Below are positions 1 through 7,589 of a stretch of DNA of 32,955 bases, one piece after another; position 1 is the first letter of the stretch, and every line of letters starts with the position of its first letter. Source of the DNA: Arenicellales bacterium (GTDB lineage Bacteria > Pseudomonadota > Gammaproteobacteria > Arenicellales > JAANXG01); the NCBI GenBank assembly GCA_030066885.1, contig JASJAT010000029.1, positions 1 through 32,955 of the forward strand, given 5' to 3'. The notes under the pieces are model-generated. The model saw only the letters and a list, made by a program, of their open reading frames with translations, made no database searches and had not been told where the DNA came from. The position numbers and the translations under genes are program-made.

Positions 1-19
1 GTTGAATAGAGGATGAGTC

Positions 20-796
20 ATGCGAAAACTTCTTAGTGTTTTTATTACAGCCGCCGTGCTGTTATTCAGCTCCAACATTTCAATGGCAGGAGACAAAGTC
101 AGGATAGGTGTGGAAGGCGCTTATCCCCCGTTTAGTTGGGTTGAAGCCGATGGCCAATTGAAGGGCTTTGACATCGATATCGCAATGGCGCTATGCAAGC
201 AGATGGAGGCCGAATGTAGCTTAGTCCAACAAGACTGGGACGGGATTATCCCAGCTCTGCTGGCCAAGAAGTACGATGCCATCATCGCTTCGATGTCCAT
301 TACCGAAGAACGCAAGAAAAAAGTTGCCTTTACTAACAAGTATTACCAAACACCAGCAAAGTTCGCCCGCAAAAAAGGCTCCGGTATAGAGATCACTAAG
401 GAAGGCCTGGCTGGAAAGACCGTAGGAGTACAGCGCGCAACGACCCATGATAACTTTGTCTCAGGAGAATTCGGTGACGCCGTGGAAATCAAGCGCTATG
501 GCACTCAAGATGAAGCCTATCTGGATGCGCTTGCCGGTCGTCTCGATTTACTACTGGCGGATTCGGTTGCTATGGGTGAGGGTTTCTTGCAGACCGAAAA
601 TGGTAAAGACTGGGAGTACGTTGGCCCTGGTTTTACTGATGTCAAATATTTTGGCGAAGGTGCCGGGATTGCGCTGCGTAAAGAAGACACGGAGTTACGC
701 GATAAACTGAATGCCGCCATCGAAGCCATCCGAGCGGACGGAACATACGAGGCCATCAACAAGAAGTACTTCGAGTTTGACGTTTACGGTGGCTGA
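20..796 (+). CDS. Polar amino acid ABC transporter, periplasmic binding protein
   Basis: 258 residues. This is a type 2 periplasmic binding protein of the lysine/arginine/ornithine/histidine class (HisJ/ArgT-like), which captures an amino acid in the periplasm and passes it to the permeases encoded next. A Sec signal peptide covers about residues 1-23 (hydrophobic run, then SMAG). The mature protein starts with the family pattern VRIGVEGAYPPFSW, followed by GFDIDIAMALC, and has DGIIPALLAKKYDAIIASMS in the first lobe and a C-terminal DGTYEAINKKYF. Length is normal for the family. A GAGGA-type ribosome binding site lies just before the ATG. It is first in a three-gene run with two permeases. 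The ligand cannot be fixed from sequence; basic amino acids are likely from similarity to HisJ/ArgT. Confidence 0.9.
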   Translation: MRKLLSVFITAAVLLFSSNISMAGDKVRIGVEGAYPPFSWVEADGQLKGFDIDIAMALCKQMEAECSLVQQDWDGIIPALLAKKYDAIIASMSITEERKKKVAFTNKYYQTPAKFARKKGSGIEITKEGLAGKTVGVQRATTHDNFVSGEFGDAVEIKRYGTQDEAYLDALAGRLDLLLADSVAMGEGFLQTENGKDWEYVGPGFTDVKYFGEGAGIALRKEDTELRDKLNAAIEAIRADGTYEAINKKYFEFDVYGG

Positions 797-825
797 TTCA
801 ATACTGAGAACTCTTTTTTGTTTAT

Positions 826-848
826 CCTCTCCCTCTATGAGGGAGAGG
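826..848 (+). promoter_or_regulatory. Perfect stem-loop between binding-protein and permease genes
   Basis: A perfect 10-bp inverted repeat (826-835 with 839-848, loop TAT) sits between the binding-protein stop and the permease ATG at 859. It follows a T-rich stretch. The right arm contains GAGGGAGAGG, which overlaps the likely ribosome binding site of the permease. Such hairpins in ABC operons protect the upstream message and reduce permease expression; that role here is inference from position. Confidence 0.6.
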
Positions 849-858
849 GGCTCCGTTT

Positions 859-1545
859 ATGCTTGATCTGCACGGATATTTCCCTTTTATCTTAAAGGGG
901 ATGGTCGTCACTATCGAAGTGGCGCTGGGTTCCCTGTTGATCGCCGTTATATTGGGTATGCTCGGTGCAACAGCCAAGCTTTCTAAGTCACGGGTCGCCC
1001 AAGGCATCGCCACTTTCTATACCACAATCATCCGCGGTATCCCGGACTTAGTGTTGATGATGATCATCTTCTTCGGCGGTCAACTGATCGTCAACGATAT
1101 CGCCGATAAATTTGGTTGGGGTTATATCGATATCAGTCCTTTTTTCGCAGGCATTGTAACGATCGGCTTTATCTTCGGCGCCTATATGACGGAGACCTTT
1201 CGCGGCGGCATACTGGCTGTACCCCGTGGTGAGATCGAAGCCGGTTATGCCTTCGGTATGACCAGCAAGCAGGTTTTTTTCCGTATTACCCTGCCTGCTA
1301 TGGTGCGGCATGCGTTACCCGCTTTTGGGAATAACTGGATGGTCTTGGCTAAAACTACCGCTTTGGTGTCGGTGATTGGATTGCAAGACATGGTCTACAA
1401 CGCTAATCAAGCCGGTGGGACGACCCGGCAACCTTTCACCTTTTTACTGGTCGTTGCTTTCTTGTATCTGCTCATCACCGGCGTGTCGGACATAGCTTTG
1501 AGGCTAGCCGACAAAAAATTCAGCGTGGGTGTACGGCGAGCCTAA
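859..1545 (+). CDS. Polar amino acid ABC transporter permease (HisQ-like)
   Basis: 228 residues, an inner-membrane permease of the histidine/lysine/arginine/ornithine family. It starts with a short amphipathic lead, then a membrane helix (GMVVTIEVALGSLLIAVILG). The conserved cytoplasmic EAA loop that contacts the ATPase appears as GEIEAGYAFGMTSKQVFFRI followed by LPAMVRHALPAFGNNW. The motif FRGGILAVPRGEIEAG is typical of HisQ/ArtQ proteins. Its ribosome binding site (GAGGGG, 845-850) lies in the right arm of the hairpin upstream. The second permease begins 3 bases after its stop, so the two are translationally close. It is expected to form a heterodimer with that protein. Confidence 0.9.
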   Translation: MLDLHGYFPFILKGMVVTIEVALGSLLIAVILGMLGATAKLSKSRVAQGIATFYTTIIRGIPDLVLMMIIFFGGQLIVNDIADKFGWGYIDISPFFAGIVTIGFIFGAYMTETFRGGILAVPRGEIEAGYAFGMTSKQVFFRITLPAMVRHALPAFGNNWMVLAKTTALVSVIGLQDMVYNANQAGGTTRQPFTFLLVVAFLYLLITGVSDIALRLADKKFSVGVRRA

Positions 1546-1548
1546 GCC

Positions 1549-2241
1549 ATGGATTACGAAGCGATTATCAATAACCTTCCACTTTACTTCGAGGGCTTAT
1601 GGGTCACTATTCAGCTGGTGACCATGGCGCTGGCTATAGGACTATGCCTGTCGGTACCCATTGCGTTACTTGCCTCTTCTAAAAATATACTTGTCAAGGC
1701 CTTGCCCCAGGCCTTTATCTACTTTTTTCGCGGCACGCCGTTGCTGGTTCAGATGTTTTTAATCTACTACGGCTTTGGACAGTTTGAGGCGTTAAGGGAA
1801 AGCTTCTTGTGGCCCATATTTCGCGAGGCTTATTGGTGTGCCTTGATTGCGTTTTCGCTGAATACTGCTGGTTATACGGCGGAGATTCTGCGTGGCGCCA
1901 TAGCGCAAACACCTTTCGGTGAAATTGAAGCGGCGAAAGCCTGTGGTATGTCGAGTGCCACCATATACCGGCGCATTGTTCTTCCCAGTGCTTTTCGAAG
2001 GGCACTACCCGCCTACGGCAACGAAGTGATTTTTATGCTGCACGGCAGTGCGCTGGCCGGTGTGATTACTATCGTGGATCTTTTTGGCGCTGCCCGCATC
2101 GTCAATTCGAGGTATTTCGTTCCTTTCGAGTCTTTCATTACAGCCGGTCTTTTTTACTTGGTCCTAACCTTCACCCTGGTCTGGTTGTTCAAACGCTTGG
2201 AACATCGTTGGCACGCCTACCTGCGTCCTAGGGAAACATAA
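1549..2241 (+). CDS. Polar amino acid ABC transporter permease (HisM-like)
   Basis: 230 residues, the second integral membrane subunit. The EAA-loop signature reads GEIEAAKACGMSSATIYRRI then LPSAFRRALPAYGNEV, and FFRGTPLLVQMFLIYYG near residues 58-74 is the classic HisM/GlnP hallmark. It starts 3 bases after the HisQ-like stop. No ATP-binding subunit (HisP-like) follows: the next 337 bases are non-coding and the next gene is unrelated. The ATPase is therefore either upstream of the window or shared with another system. The family call is firm; the substrate is not. Confidence 0.9.
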   Translation: MDYEAIINNLPLYFEGLWVTIQLVTMALAIGLCLSVPIALLASSKNILVKALPQAFIYFFRGTPLLVQMFLIYYGFGQFEALRESFLWPIFREAYWCALIAFSLNTAGYTAEILRGAIAQTPFGEIEAAKACGMSSATIYRRIVLPSAFRRALPAYGNEVIFMLHGSALAGVITIVDLFGAARIVNSRYFVPFESFITAGLFYLVLTFTLVWLFKRLEHRWHAYLRPRET

Positions 2242-2398
2242 ACACAGTCACGAGTAACTAGTTTCTCGTAGCTATTTAAAACAACCGGGGCATACCGACC
2301 CTCGCCACTCGTTACTAGTCAGCAGCAGCTGATATGGATCCGGCTCTAGGCCCTCTGAACTTGGCTTCGGCCGGAATGACGGGGAGTAAAAGTTCGTC

Positions 2399-2422
2399 AT
2401 TCCCGCATGTTGTTAGCGGGAA
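2399..2422. repeat. Short dispersed stem-loop of the ATTCCC-GGGAAT type
   Basis: ATTCCCGC (2399-2406) and GCGGGAAT (2415-2422) form a perfect 8-bp stem with an 8-base loop, followed by CCAG. This is the general layout of the dispersed stem-loop seen in many proteobacteria (similar to the dRS3 element of Neisseria). It lies in the 337-base gap 2242-2578, which otherwise holds the REP-like copy at 2431 and a weak inverted pair around CGAGTAACTAG (about 2252) and CTCGTTACTAG (about 2309). I see no gene or clear promoter in this gap. Confidence 0.5.
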
Positions 2423-2430
2423 TCCAGTTG

Positions 2431-2457
2431 AATCGCGGCGAAGGCGCCGCTCCTATT
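2431..2457. repeat. REP-like GC-rich palindromic repeat, copy 1
   Basis: The core TCGCGGCGAAGGCGCCGCTC followed by CTA matches other intergenic copies in this window, at 6100, 11315, 14861 and 27411, with a degenerate inverted copy near 31241 and a relative at 10241. Each copy is a short palindrome around GCGGCGA-GGCGCCGC and lies outside genes. This fits a REP-type element mobilised by a RAYT transposase encoded elsewhere (inference). Confidence 0.6.
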
Positions 2458-2578
2458 CGCCTCAGGTCCTATCCTCACTGCCGCAGGCATCCGGGAATTA
2501 AACGTAGTTGACGGGATGGAGATTCACCAAAAGTCCGTCCCTGTGGATAGGCATTGGTTAGGGAGATAATATGTAGAC

Positions 2579-4273
2579 ATGACCCTACTCGAAAGGCGCC
2601 TCCGGCTGGGGACCGGTTTGTTCCTGGCTGTTTATGTATTCCAGCATCTGTTGAATCACTCCTTAGGCCTTGTCTCCTATGATCTGATGGAGGGTGTCCG
2701 CGACCTATTGTCGGTGGTGTGGCGGAACCCGATCATCAACGCGGCACTTTATTTTAGTTTGATAACCCATTTTGTTTTGGCGTTGTGGTCATTGTTCAGG
2801 CGTACAACTCTCAAAATGCCAAGGTGGGAGTTTGCACAGGTTACGCTAGGTCTACTCACTATTCCGTTACTCTCAGCACACGCCACAGGTAACTGGGGTT
2901 CTCGTGTGTTGATGGATGTCGAAGTGACTTACTACTTTACGATCGTCAGCATTTTCGATAACGGATGGTACGTTACCCGGCAACTGTTATTGGTAGTTGT
3001 CGCATGGTTGCATGTATGTGTAGGGCTTCATTTCTGGCTGCGCATGAAACCTTGGTACAAGAAATATTTGCCCGTCATCTATGTCATAGCGGTACTTATC
3101 CCCATACTTTCGGTATTGGCAACGGCCCGCATAAGTTTAGAGCTGAGCGATGACATACGCCTGTACAGTGATTCGACTGAGGAGGTGTATGAAGATGAAG
3201 ATATTGAGGAGGATGAAAGCGATGAGCTGACGCCGCAAAAACTGAGTAACATTGTTTTAATCACGTTTTACGTTTTGTTGGCGCTTAGTCTAATCGCGCG
3301 ATGGGGTTGGTTTTGGGCGCGAAAGAGAAAAGGTGTGTTTAACGTCTACCACCCGAGTGGAAAAAAATTGGTTGGTCTAAAGGGACAAACCCTGTTAGAA
3401 ACCATAAGACATCATGACCTGCCACATGCATCGGTATGTGGTGGCCGGGCGCGGTGTACAACCTGTCGCGTCCGCGTGGGCCGGGGGCTGGATGGTTGTC
3501 CAGCGCCTAACGCACTGGAGCAGCAAGCTTTGGCACGCATCAAGGCTGCACCCAATGTGCGGCTCGCTTGTCAGACCCGGCCCATGGATGATGTTCATAT
3601 TACACCACTGGTTTCAGCCGGTGAGGGTTTGAAGGCACTGCGACGGCCTGGTGCTGTGCAAGGATCGGAACAACAGGTCGTAGCCATGTTTGTCGATTTG
3701 CGTGGTTCGACCCAGATGGGAGAGAAGCGGTTGCCTTATGATGTATTGTTTATTCTCAATCGTTTTTTCTCCGAAATGACGGAAGTGTTGCAGCAGACCC
3801 ACGGCCATTACGCCCAATTTGCCGGTGATGGTTTAATGGCTTTATATGGCTTGAGCCGAGGGTTGCAACAAGGGTGTCGTGATGCTTTAACCGGCGCAAT
3901 TCAGATGCAGGCACGCATCGAACATCTGAATGAATACTTTAAGGATGAGCTGGACCATCCGCTGCGCATCGGTATCGGAGTTCATTGCGGTGAAGCAATC
4001 GTTGGGACCATGGGTCCGCCGTCTTCACCGAATTACTCCGCAATAGGGGACAACGTCAATGCGGCAGCCCGTTTGGAGTCACTGAGTAAAAACTTTGATT
4101 GTACGTTGGTCGTATCCGCGGTTGTCGCGGAGCAGGCCGGTTATGATTTCACAGATATCCCCTCACATTCGGTAACGGTAAGGGGAAAGTCTCAAATGTT
4201 GGATGTTTATGCCGTCGACCAGAGCACCCTGCAGGATATGGACTGGAGATGTAAGGTGGACCAGGTGGTGTAA
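2579..4273 (+). CDS. Membrane-anchored 2Fe-2S ferredoxin / class III nucleotide cyclase fusion
   Basis: 564 residues. Residues about 1-195 hold several membrane helices resembling the cytochrome-b-type anchor of succinate dehydrogenase/fumarate reductase, with histidines in FQHLLNH, SLITHF, LLSAH and WLHVCVGLHF that could bind haem. An acidic linker (about 198-216, rich in D/E) and another helix follow. A plant-type 2Fe-2S ferredoxin domain has Cys287, Cys293, Cys296 and Cys331. The C-terminal domain is a class III adenylate/guanylate cyclase with metal-binding aspartates in MFVDLRGST (Asp373) and FAGDGLMALYG (Asp417), then GIGVHCGEAIVGTMG. The domains suggest redox-controlled cyclic nucleotide synthesis at the inner membrane; the signal sensed is unknown. 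It appears to be monocistronic. A GGGAG site lies about 13 bases before the ATG. Confidence 0.85.
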   Translation: MTLLERRLRLGTGLFLAVYVFQHLLNHSLGLVSYDLMEGVRDLLSVVWRNPIINAALYFSLITHFVLALWSLFRRTTLKMPRWEFAQVTLGLLTIPLLSAHATGNWGSRVLMDVEVTYYFTIVSIFDNGWYVTRQLLLVVVAWLHVCVGLHFWLRMKPWYKKYLPVIYVIAVLIPILSVLATARISLELSDDIRLYSDSTEEVYEDEDIEEDESDELTPQKLSNIVLITFYVLLALSLIARWGWFWARKRKGVFNVYHPSGKKLVGLKGQTLLETIRHHDLPHASVCGGRARCTTCRVRVGRGLDGCPAPNALEQQALARIKAAPNVRLACQTRPMDDVHITPLVSAGEGLKALRRPGAVQGSEQQVVAMFVDLRGSTQMGEKRLPYDVLFILNRFFSEMTEVLQQTHGHYAQFAGDGLMALYGLSRGLQQGCRDALTGAIQMQARIEHLNEYFKDELDHPLRIGIGVHCGEAIVGTMGPPSSPNYSAIGDNVNAAARLESLSKNFDCTLVVSAVVAEQAGYDFTDIPSHSVTVRGKSQMLDVYAVDQSTLQDMDWRCKVDQVV

Positions 4274-4320
4274 GACACAACAACTACGTTAGTCGGTGTC
4301 TGCCTGAATAAGAGGACTCT

Positions 4321-5106
4321 TTGTCAAGACACTTTCTAAGTGAAACTACAATGAACTTTGCTGACAAAAAAGTGCTCATTACCGGATCATCCCGAGGGAT
4401 TGGCCGGGCTACAGCCGTTGCTTTTCTTCAACATGGTGCATATGTCGCCATCAACGGACGAACCCAAGAGTCGGTTGATACCGCAATGGAAAACTTGTCA
4501 AGCAACGGCAGGCTGGTTGCTGCGGCAGGAGATGTAGGCACGGTAAAGGGCTGTGAATCGATTGTGCGCAAGGCCATCGATGGGCTAGGGGGTCTTGATA
4601 TCCTGGTCAACGCAGCCGGTATTTGGTCTCCTCGAAGCATCGAAGACAGCGACGAGCATTTTTGGGACCAGGTACTGGATATCAATTTGAAAGGATCATT
4701 TTTTTGTGCACGAGCCGCGCTTCCCACGTTGAGAAAGAACAGAGGCAATATCGTAAACATCGCGTCTGACGCGGGCCTGAAAGGTCTAAAACACGATACG
4801 GTTTACTGTGCCTCTAAGGCTGCTGTCGTAAACATGACCCGAGCCATGGCATTGGAGCTGGCGCCCAACGTCCGGGTGAACTGCGTTTGTCCCGGCTACG
4901 TTGATACCGACATGGTTAGAAGAGACTATCTGGATAAGGCGGTGAATCCAGAACTGGCGGAACAGGAAGCCAACGCCTATGCCCCAATGAGGAGAATGGC
5001 GCGACCTGGGGAAATCGCCAATGCAATTTTGTTTTTGGCATCTGATCAGACCGGCTATATGACCGGCAGCGCACTACAGATCGATGGGGGTTCGACCGCG
5101 GGTTGA
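4321..5106 (+). CDS. Short-chain dehydrogenase/reductase (SDR) family oxidoreductase
   Basis: 261 residues from a TTG at 4321, or 251 from the ATG at 4351. It is a classical SDR with a Rossmann fold: the dinucleotide-binding TGSSRGIG motif, NAAG, the catalytic Ser in NIASDAG, Tyr and Lys in YCASK, and CPGYVDTDM after the active site. The C-terminus ends with the usual GYMTGSALQIDGGSTAG, so it is full length. AGAGGA at 4311-4316 is well placed for the TTG, whereas the ATG has no clear ribosome site; family N-termini usually begin close to the ATG version. It resembles FabG-type 3-oxoacyl reductases, but the substrate cannot be inferred. It converges on the sulfotransferase-like gene. Confidence 0.88.
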   Translation: MSRHFLSETTMNFADKKVLITGSSRGIGRATAVAFLQHGAYVAINGRTQESVDTAMENLSSNGRLVAAAGDVGTVKGCESIVRKAIDGLGGLDILVNAAGIWSPRSIEDSDEHFWDQVLDINLKGSFFCARAALPTLRKNRGNIVNIASDAGLKGLKHDTVYCASKAAVVNMTRAMALELAPNVRVNCVCPGYVDTDMVRRDYLDKAVNPELAEQEANAYAPMRRMARPGEIANAILFLASDQTGYMTGSALQIDGGSTAG

Positions 5107-5122
5107 CACCAACCAAAAAAAG

Positions 5123-5200
5123 CTCGCTAAGACGCCAAGCTCGCAGGTTTCTTATTACGTACGGATTCTTTTTTCTTGGCGTACTTTGCGTCTTTGCGAG
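5123..5200. repeat. Inverted dispersed repeat between convergent genes
   Basis: Left arm CTCGCTAAGACGCCAAG (5123-5139) is the inverted counterpart of the right arm running from CTTGGCG at 5175 to TTTGCGAG at 5200, forming a long imperfect hairpin. A close relative of the right arm occurs at 20972-20997. This CTTTGCG-rich repeat type is widespread in environmental bacteria. Its position between two convergent genes would let it act as a bidirectional terminator (inference). Confidence 0.5.
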
Positions 5201-5227
5201 AGAGATAACAGCGTTTATGGATACACT

Positions 5228-5968
5228 CTAAATAACGATGCGGTGTTGGTGCAGCTCCTGATAGTAGGGCAAGTGATGGTCGTAAAGCTCCTGTAATTTG
5301 GGTATGTCCTCAATCTTTATTTTTTCACTGCCGGTTTTTTTTATTTCCGCCGAACCCTTCAAGTCTCCATGCCAACCCGCGACATGGCGCCATTCTTTCG
5401 GTAGCTCTTCAGACCAACGCAGCGAGTGTTCTAAAAATTCGATACCGAGTGCCCTGCAATACGCGCGCATCGTGGCTTCGGTGTCATTCACCAAGTCGTC
5501 CGCGTCAACGACTATTGGGGTTTTCCCGGTGAGATTGACCGTCAAGCGAAACTGTTCATACTGCGATTCCAAACCTACTTCCTCGATGGTCAGATCGGGA
5601 TCAAGTTTATAGTAGGAAATTAGAGACTTTTTTGGATCTCGTATTAGGTATGTATTTTTTATTTGCCCGAGAAACTCGTGGTCTTCCAAGATGTAGTCTG
5701 CAACGTAGTAGCACATGTCTTTGACAAAGACCGGCTTGGCCTCAGCTGCCCGTAATATCATGCGTTTAATGTCGGTATAGGAAGTAGGGTGGGAGGGGTC
5801 AACGTCGAAATAGGCCAACCTCTTCTTTGCATCGTGCACGTAGTAGAGATAAAGAAAAGGTTCGTGAAACGTCGTCAGGTCACCGCGTTCCAGCATGATC
5901 CGCTCCATAGCGCTGGAGACCGAACGCGGGTGTGACCACAAAAATATAATGTCGTTGGTTTGTTGCAA
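5228..5968 (-). CDS. Sulfotransferase-family protein
   Basis: 246 residues. The N-terminus carries a phosphate loop, FLWSHPRSVSSAMERIM, like the 5'-phosphosulfate-binding loop of PAPS-dependent sulfotransferases. YLIRDPKKSLISYYKL in the middle matches the 3'-phosphate-binding RDP-S region. The rest is soluble and has no signal peptide. The acceptor is unknown; bacterial members of this family act on diverse small molecules or lipids, and some carry other annotations. The only in-frame start near the N-terminus is a TTG at 5968 with no ribosome site, lying 5 bases from the edge of a MITE-like element. The native 5' end may therefore have been altered by insertion. Confidence 0.7.
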   Translation of the reverse strand: MQQTNDIIFLWSHPRSVSSAMERIMLERGDLTTFHEPFLYLYYVHDAKKRLAYFDVDPSHPTSYTDIKRMILRAAEAKPVFVKDMCYYVADYILEDHEFLGQIKNTYLIRDPKKSLISYYKLDPDLTIEEVGLESQYEQFRLTVNLTGKTPIVVDADDLVNDTEATMRAYCRALGIEFLEHSLRWSEELPKEWRHVAGWHGDLKGSAEIKKTGSEKIKIEDIPKLQELYDHHLPYYQELHQHRIVI

Positions 5969-5973
5969 GGATA

Positions 5974-6165
5974 TAAACCGGGGACAGTATACCTTTTAAA
6001 CTCTGTAGGAATAGATACAGGGTAAATCGACAAGACATATTTGTAGCTTAGAAACAGTTCGTTCTTTGCTAACCATCATGTCACCAGCGCGCCGATCGAG
6101 TTGCGGCGAAGGCGGCGCTCCTACGGAGTTTCGTCAAGGTTAAAAGGTATACTGTCCCCGGTTTA
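5974..6165. mobile_element. MITE-like element with perfect 26-bp terminal inverted repeats
   Basis: Bases 5974-5999 and 6140-6165 are exact reverse complements over 26 bases (outer end TAAACCGGGGACAGTATACC). They bound 192 bp with no coding capacity. The inner part includes a REP-like copy at 6100-6125. The outermost TA on both ends could be a TA target duplication, which cannot be told apart from the repeat itself. The right end contributes the stop codon (6163-6165) of the TPR gene, and the left end abuts the start of the sulfotransferase-like gene. The GGGGACAGTATAC core resembles repeats found near RAYT/IS200-type transposases (recalled, not searched). Confidence 0.7.
6100..6125. repeat. 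REP-like repeat, copy 2 (inside the MITE-like element)
   Basis: TTGCGGCGAAGGCGGCGCTC then CTACG matches copy 1 at 2431 closely. It lies inside the 5974-6165 inverted-repeat element. Confidence 0.5.
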
Positions 6166-7050
6166 GCTGTTGTTGCGCGTGGCATTTTTGTTGGCTAATT
6201 CTTTCAATAACGCACGTGCTCTGGGTCCAACCTTGACGTCATACTGGACGTAGCGGAGTGTTTCCATCGCTTCTGCATAACGTTGTTGATCGGTATAAGC
6301 GTTCGCTAATCCGATGTAATAACCCGCTATGTCTGGTTGTGATTGTGTCAACCATAGATAGACGTCAACGATGGATTGCTGGTTATTTGTGTCTCGTAAT
6401 TCCTGAATGTATTCGCCAATTACGGTATTTTCCTGATTGAGAATAAGTGCCGATAAGCCAAGCCGATGCTCATGTTGGTACGCTTGTTGAAACGATTTAA
6501 TCGCTGCAAACTTGGATCCGGCGTCACGATATGCTCTTCCCAGCATGATCAACGCATCTACGTCTTTGTAATAGATAGTGAGGTACTCATTTAGCAGTGC
6601 AATCGCATGAGAGAGGTCGTTTCCCTGAATAAGGTCGGACGCTTTTTCGAGTAACAATTCGCGGTAGTCGGCGCTTACCTCGAGGCTAGAACCGGTATAT
6701 ATGTGATCGTACAGTTCAACTGCTGACTCGAAGTCGTTCGACTTCAATCGTGAGTGGAAAGTAATAAATTGCGTCTCGGCCTCATTGGGTGGTTTGGATT
6801 CCAGATCAAGCTTACGGACTTTTTCGTCGTTCACCCCGGATAAGGGCTCGTTTTTATCCTGCGGCAAAACCGAGTTTCGCTCGTGTGCAGGGACAACAAG
6901 AGCGCCACTATCAGTTTTTACTTTGGAATCGAAGATCATTGGCTGAAGAGCTACCCCCAGCATAGCGAACACGGCAATAAATAAGATAGCTGCAACTCTA
7001 TTCGCATGATTCGATAGCCGGTTAAAACGCGATAGGTGTATTTTTAACAT
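6163..7050 (-). CDS. Membrane-anchored TPR-repeat protein
   Basis: 295 residues from the ATG at 7050 (a TTG lies one codon upstream). An N-terminal membrane segment at about residues 20-42 (AAILFIAVFAMLGVAL) is followed by a polar linker and then tetratricopeptide repeats, for example DVDALIMLGRAYRDAGSKFA and QPDIAGYYIGLANAYTDQQR. The domain most likely lies in the periplasm and mediates protein contacts. No catalytic motif is visible. Its stop codon lies within the terminal inverted repeat of the adjacent MITE-like element, so the last residues (NNS) may be insertion-derived. It runs in the same direction as the mod genes but is separated from them by 118 bases. Specific role unknown. Confidence 0.75.
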   Translation of the reverse strand: MLKIHLSRFNRLSNHANRVAAILFIAVFAMLGVALQPMIFDSKVKTDSGALVVPAHERNSVLPQDKNEPLSGVNDEKVRKLDLESKPPNEAETQFITFHSRLKSNDFESAVELYDHIYTGSSLEVSADYRELLLEKASDLIQGNDLSHAIALLNEYLTIYYKDVDALIMLGRAYRDAGSKFAAIKSFQQAYQHEHRLGLSALILNQENTVIGEYIQELRDTNNQQSIVDVYLWLTQSQPDIAGYYIGLANAYTDQQRYAEAMETLRYVQYDVKVGPRARALLKELANKNATRNNS

Positions 7051-7168
7051 CAAACGCTCTTATATCGAGAGGATTGACTACCTTCATCATATATCGAATC
7101 TACTCCCCCAACCATGAAATCATTTGATCGAAGGTATAAGACGAGATTCGTTGACATTTAGGTTACCT

Positions 7169-7588
7169 TCATCCGCGACGTTCATCGACGACGATTTTGT
7201 CTTGTAAGAAGAATAATCGATGGCGATAAGTGCGGGGAATATGGCTACTAACAGCACCGATAAACAAAGAAGCGACTAATAGTGGTACGCGCGATTCCCA
7301 CATAAACGGGATCAGCAGCAGTAGTAATATCTTGACGAAAACTGCCATACCGCGAAGTTCAAAGAGGACAGCACAACTGGCGTGAAGGTCAGTAGCAAAC
7401 AACAGTAGACCAGATACAATCGATCCCCACAACCAGGCCAACAGTACTTCCGGCGGTTGATCAAACATATGACCGCCGAGCAATACACCTGTGGCGAGTA
7501 TATGAAGTGCACGCAAGCAGGTCCGAACCGTTCTTCTAAAGGGGAAAGTTCGAGGTTGCGCAGGAAAAAGTAATGACCAGGTCGTCAT
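7169..7588 (-). CDS. Small multi-pass membrane protein downstream of modC
   Basis: 139 residues, family not recognised. Four hydrophobic stretches are visible: around CLRALHILATGVLLGGHMF, LAWLWGSIVSGLLLFATDL, FVKILLLLLIPFMW, and VPLLVASLFIGAVSS. Histidines in ALHILATG, GGHMF and ATDLHAS lie in or near helices, so haem or metal binding is conceivable but unproven. The ATG at 7588 lies one base after the modC stop (TGA, 7592-7590), strongly implying co-transcription and coupling with the molybdate transporter. The basic C-terminus is probably cytoplasmic. Confidence 0.7.
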   Translation of the reverse strand: MTTWSLLFPAQPRTFPFRRTVRTCLRALHILATGVLLGGHMFDQPPEVLLAWLWGSIVSGLLLFATDLHASCAVLFELRGMAVFVKILLLLLIPFMWESRVPLLVASLFIGAVSSHIPRTYRHRLFFLQDKIVVDERRG

Positions 7589-7589
7589 G

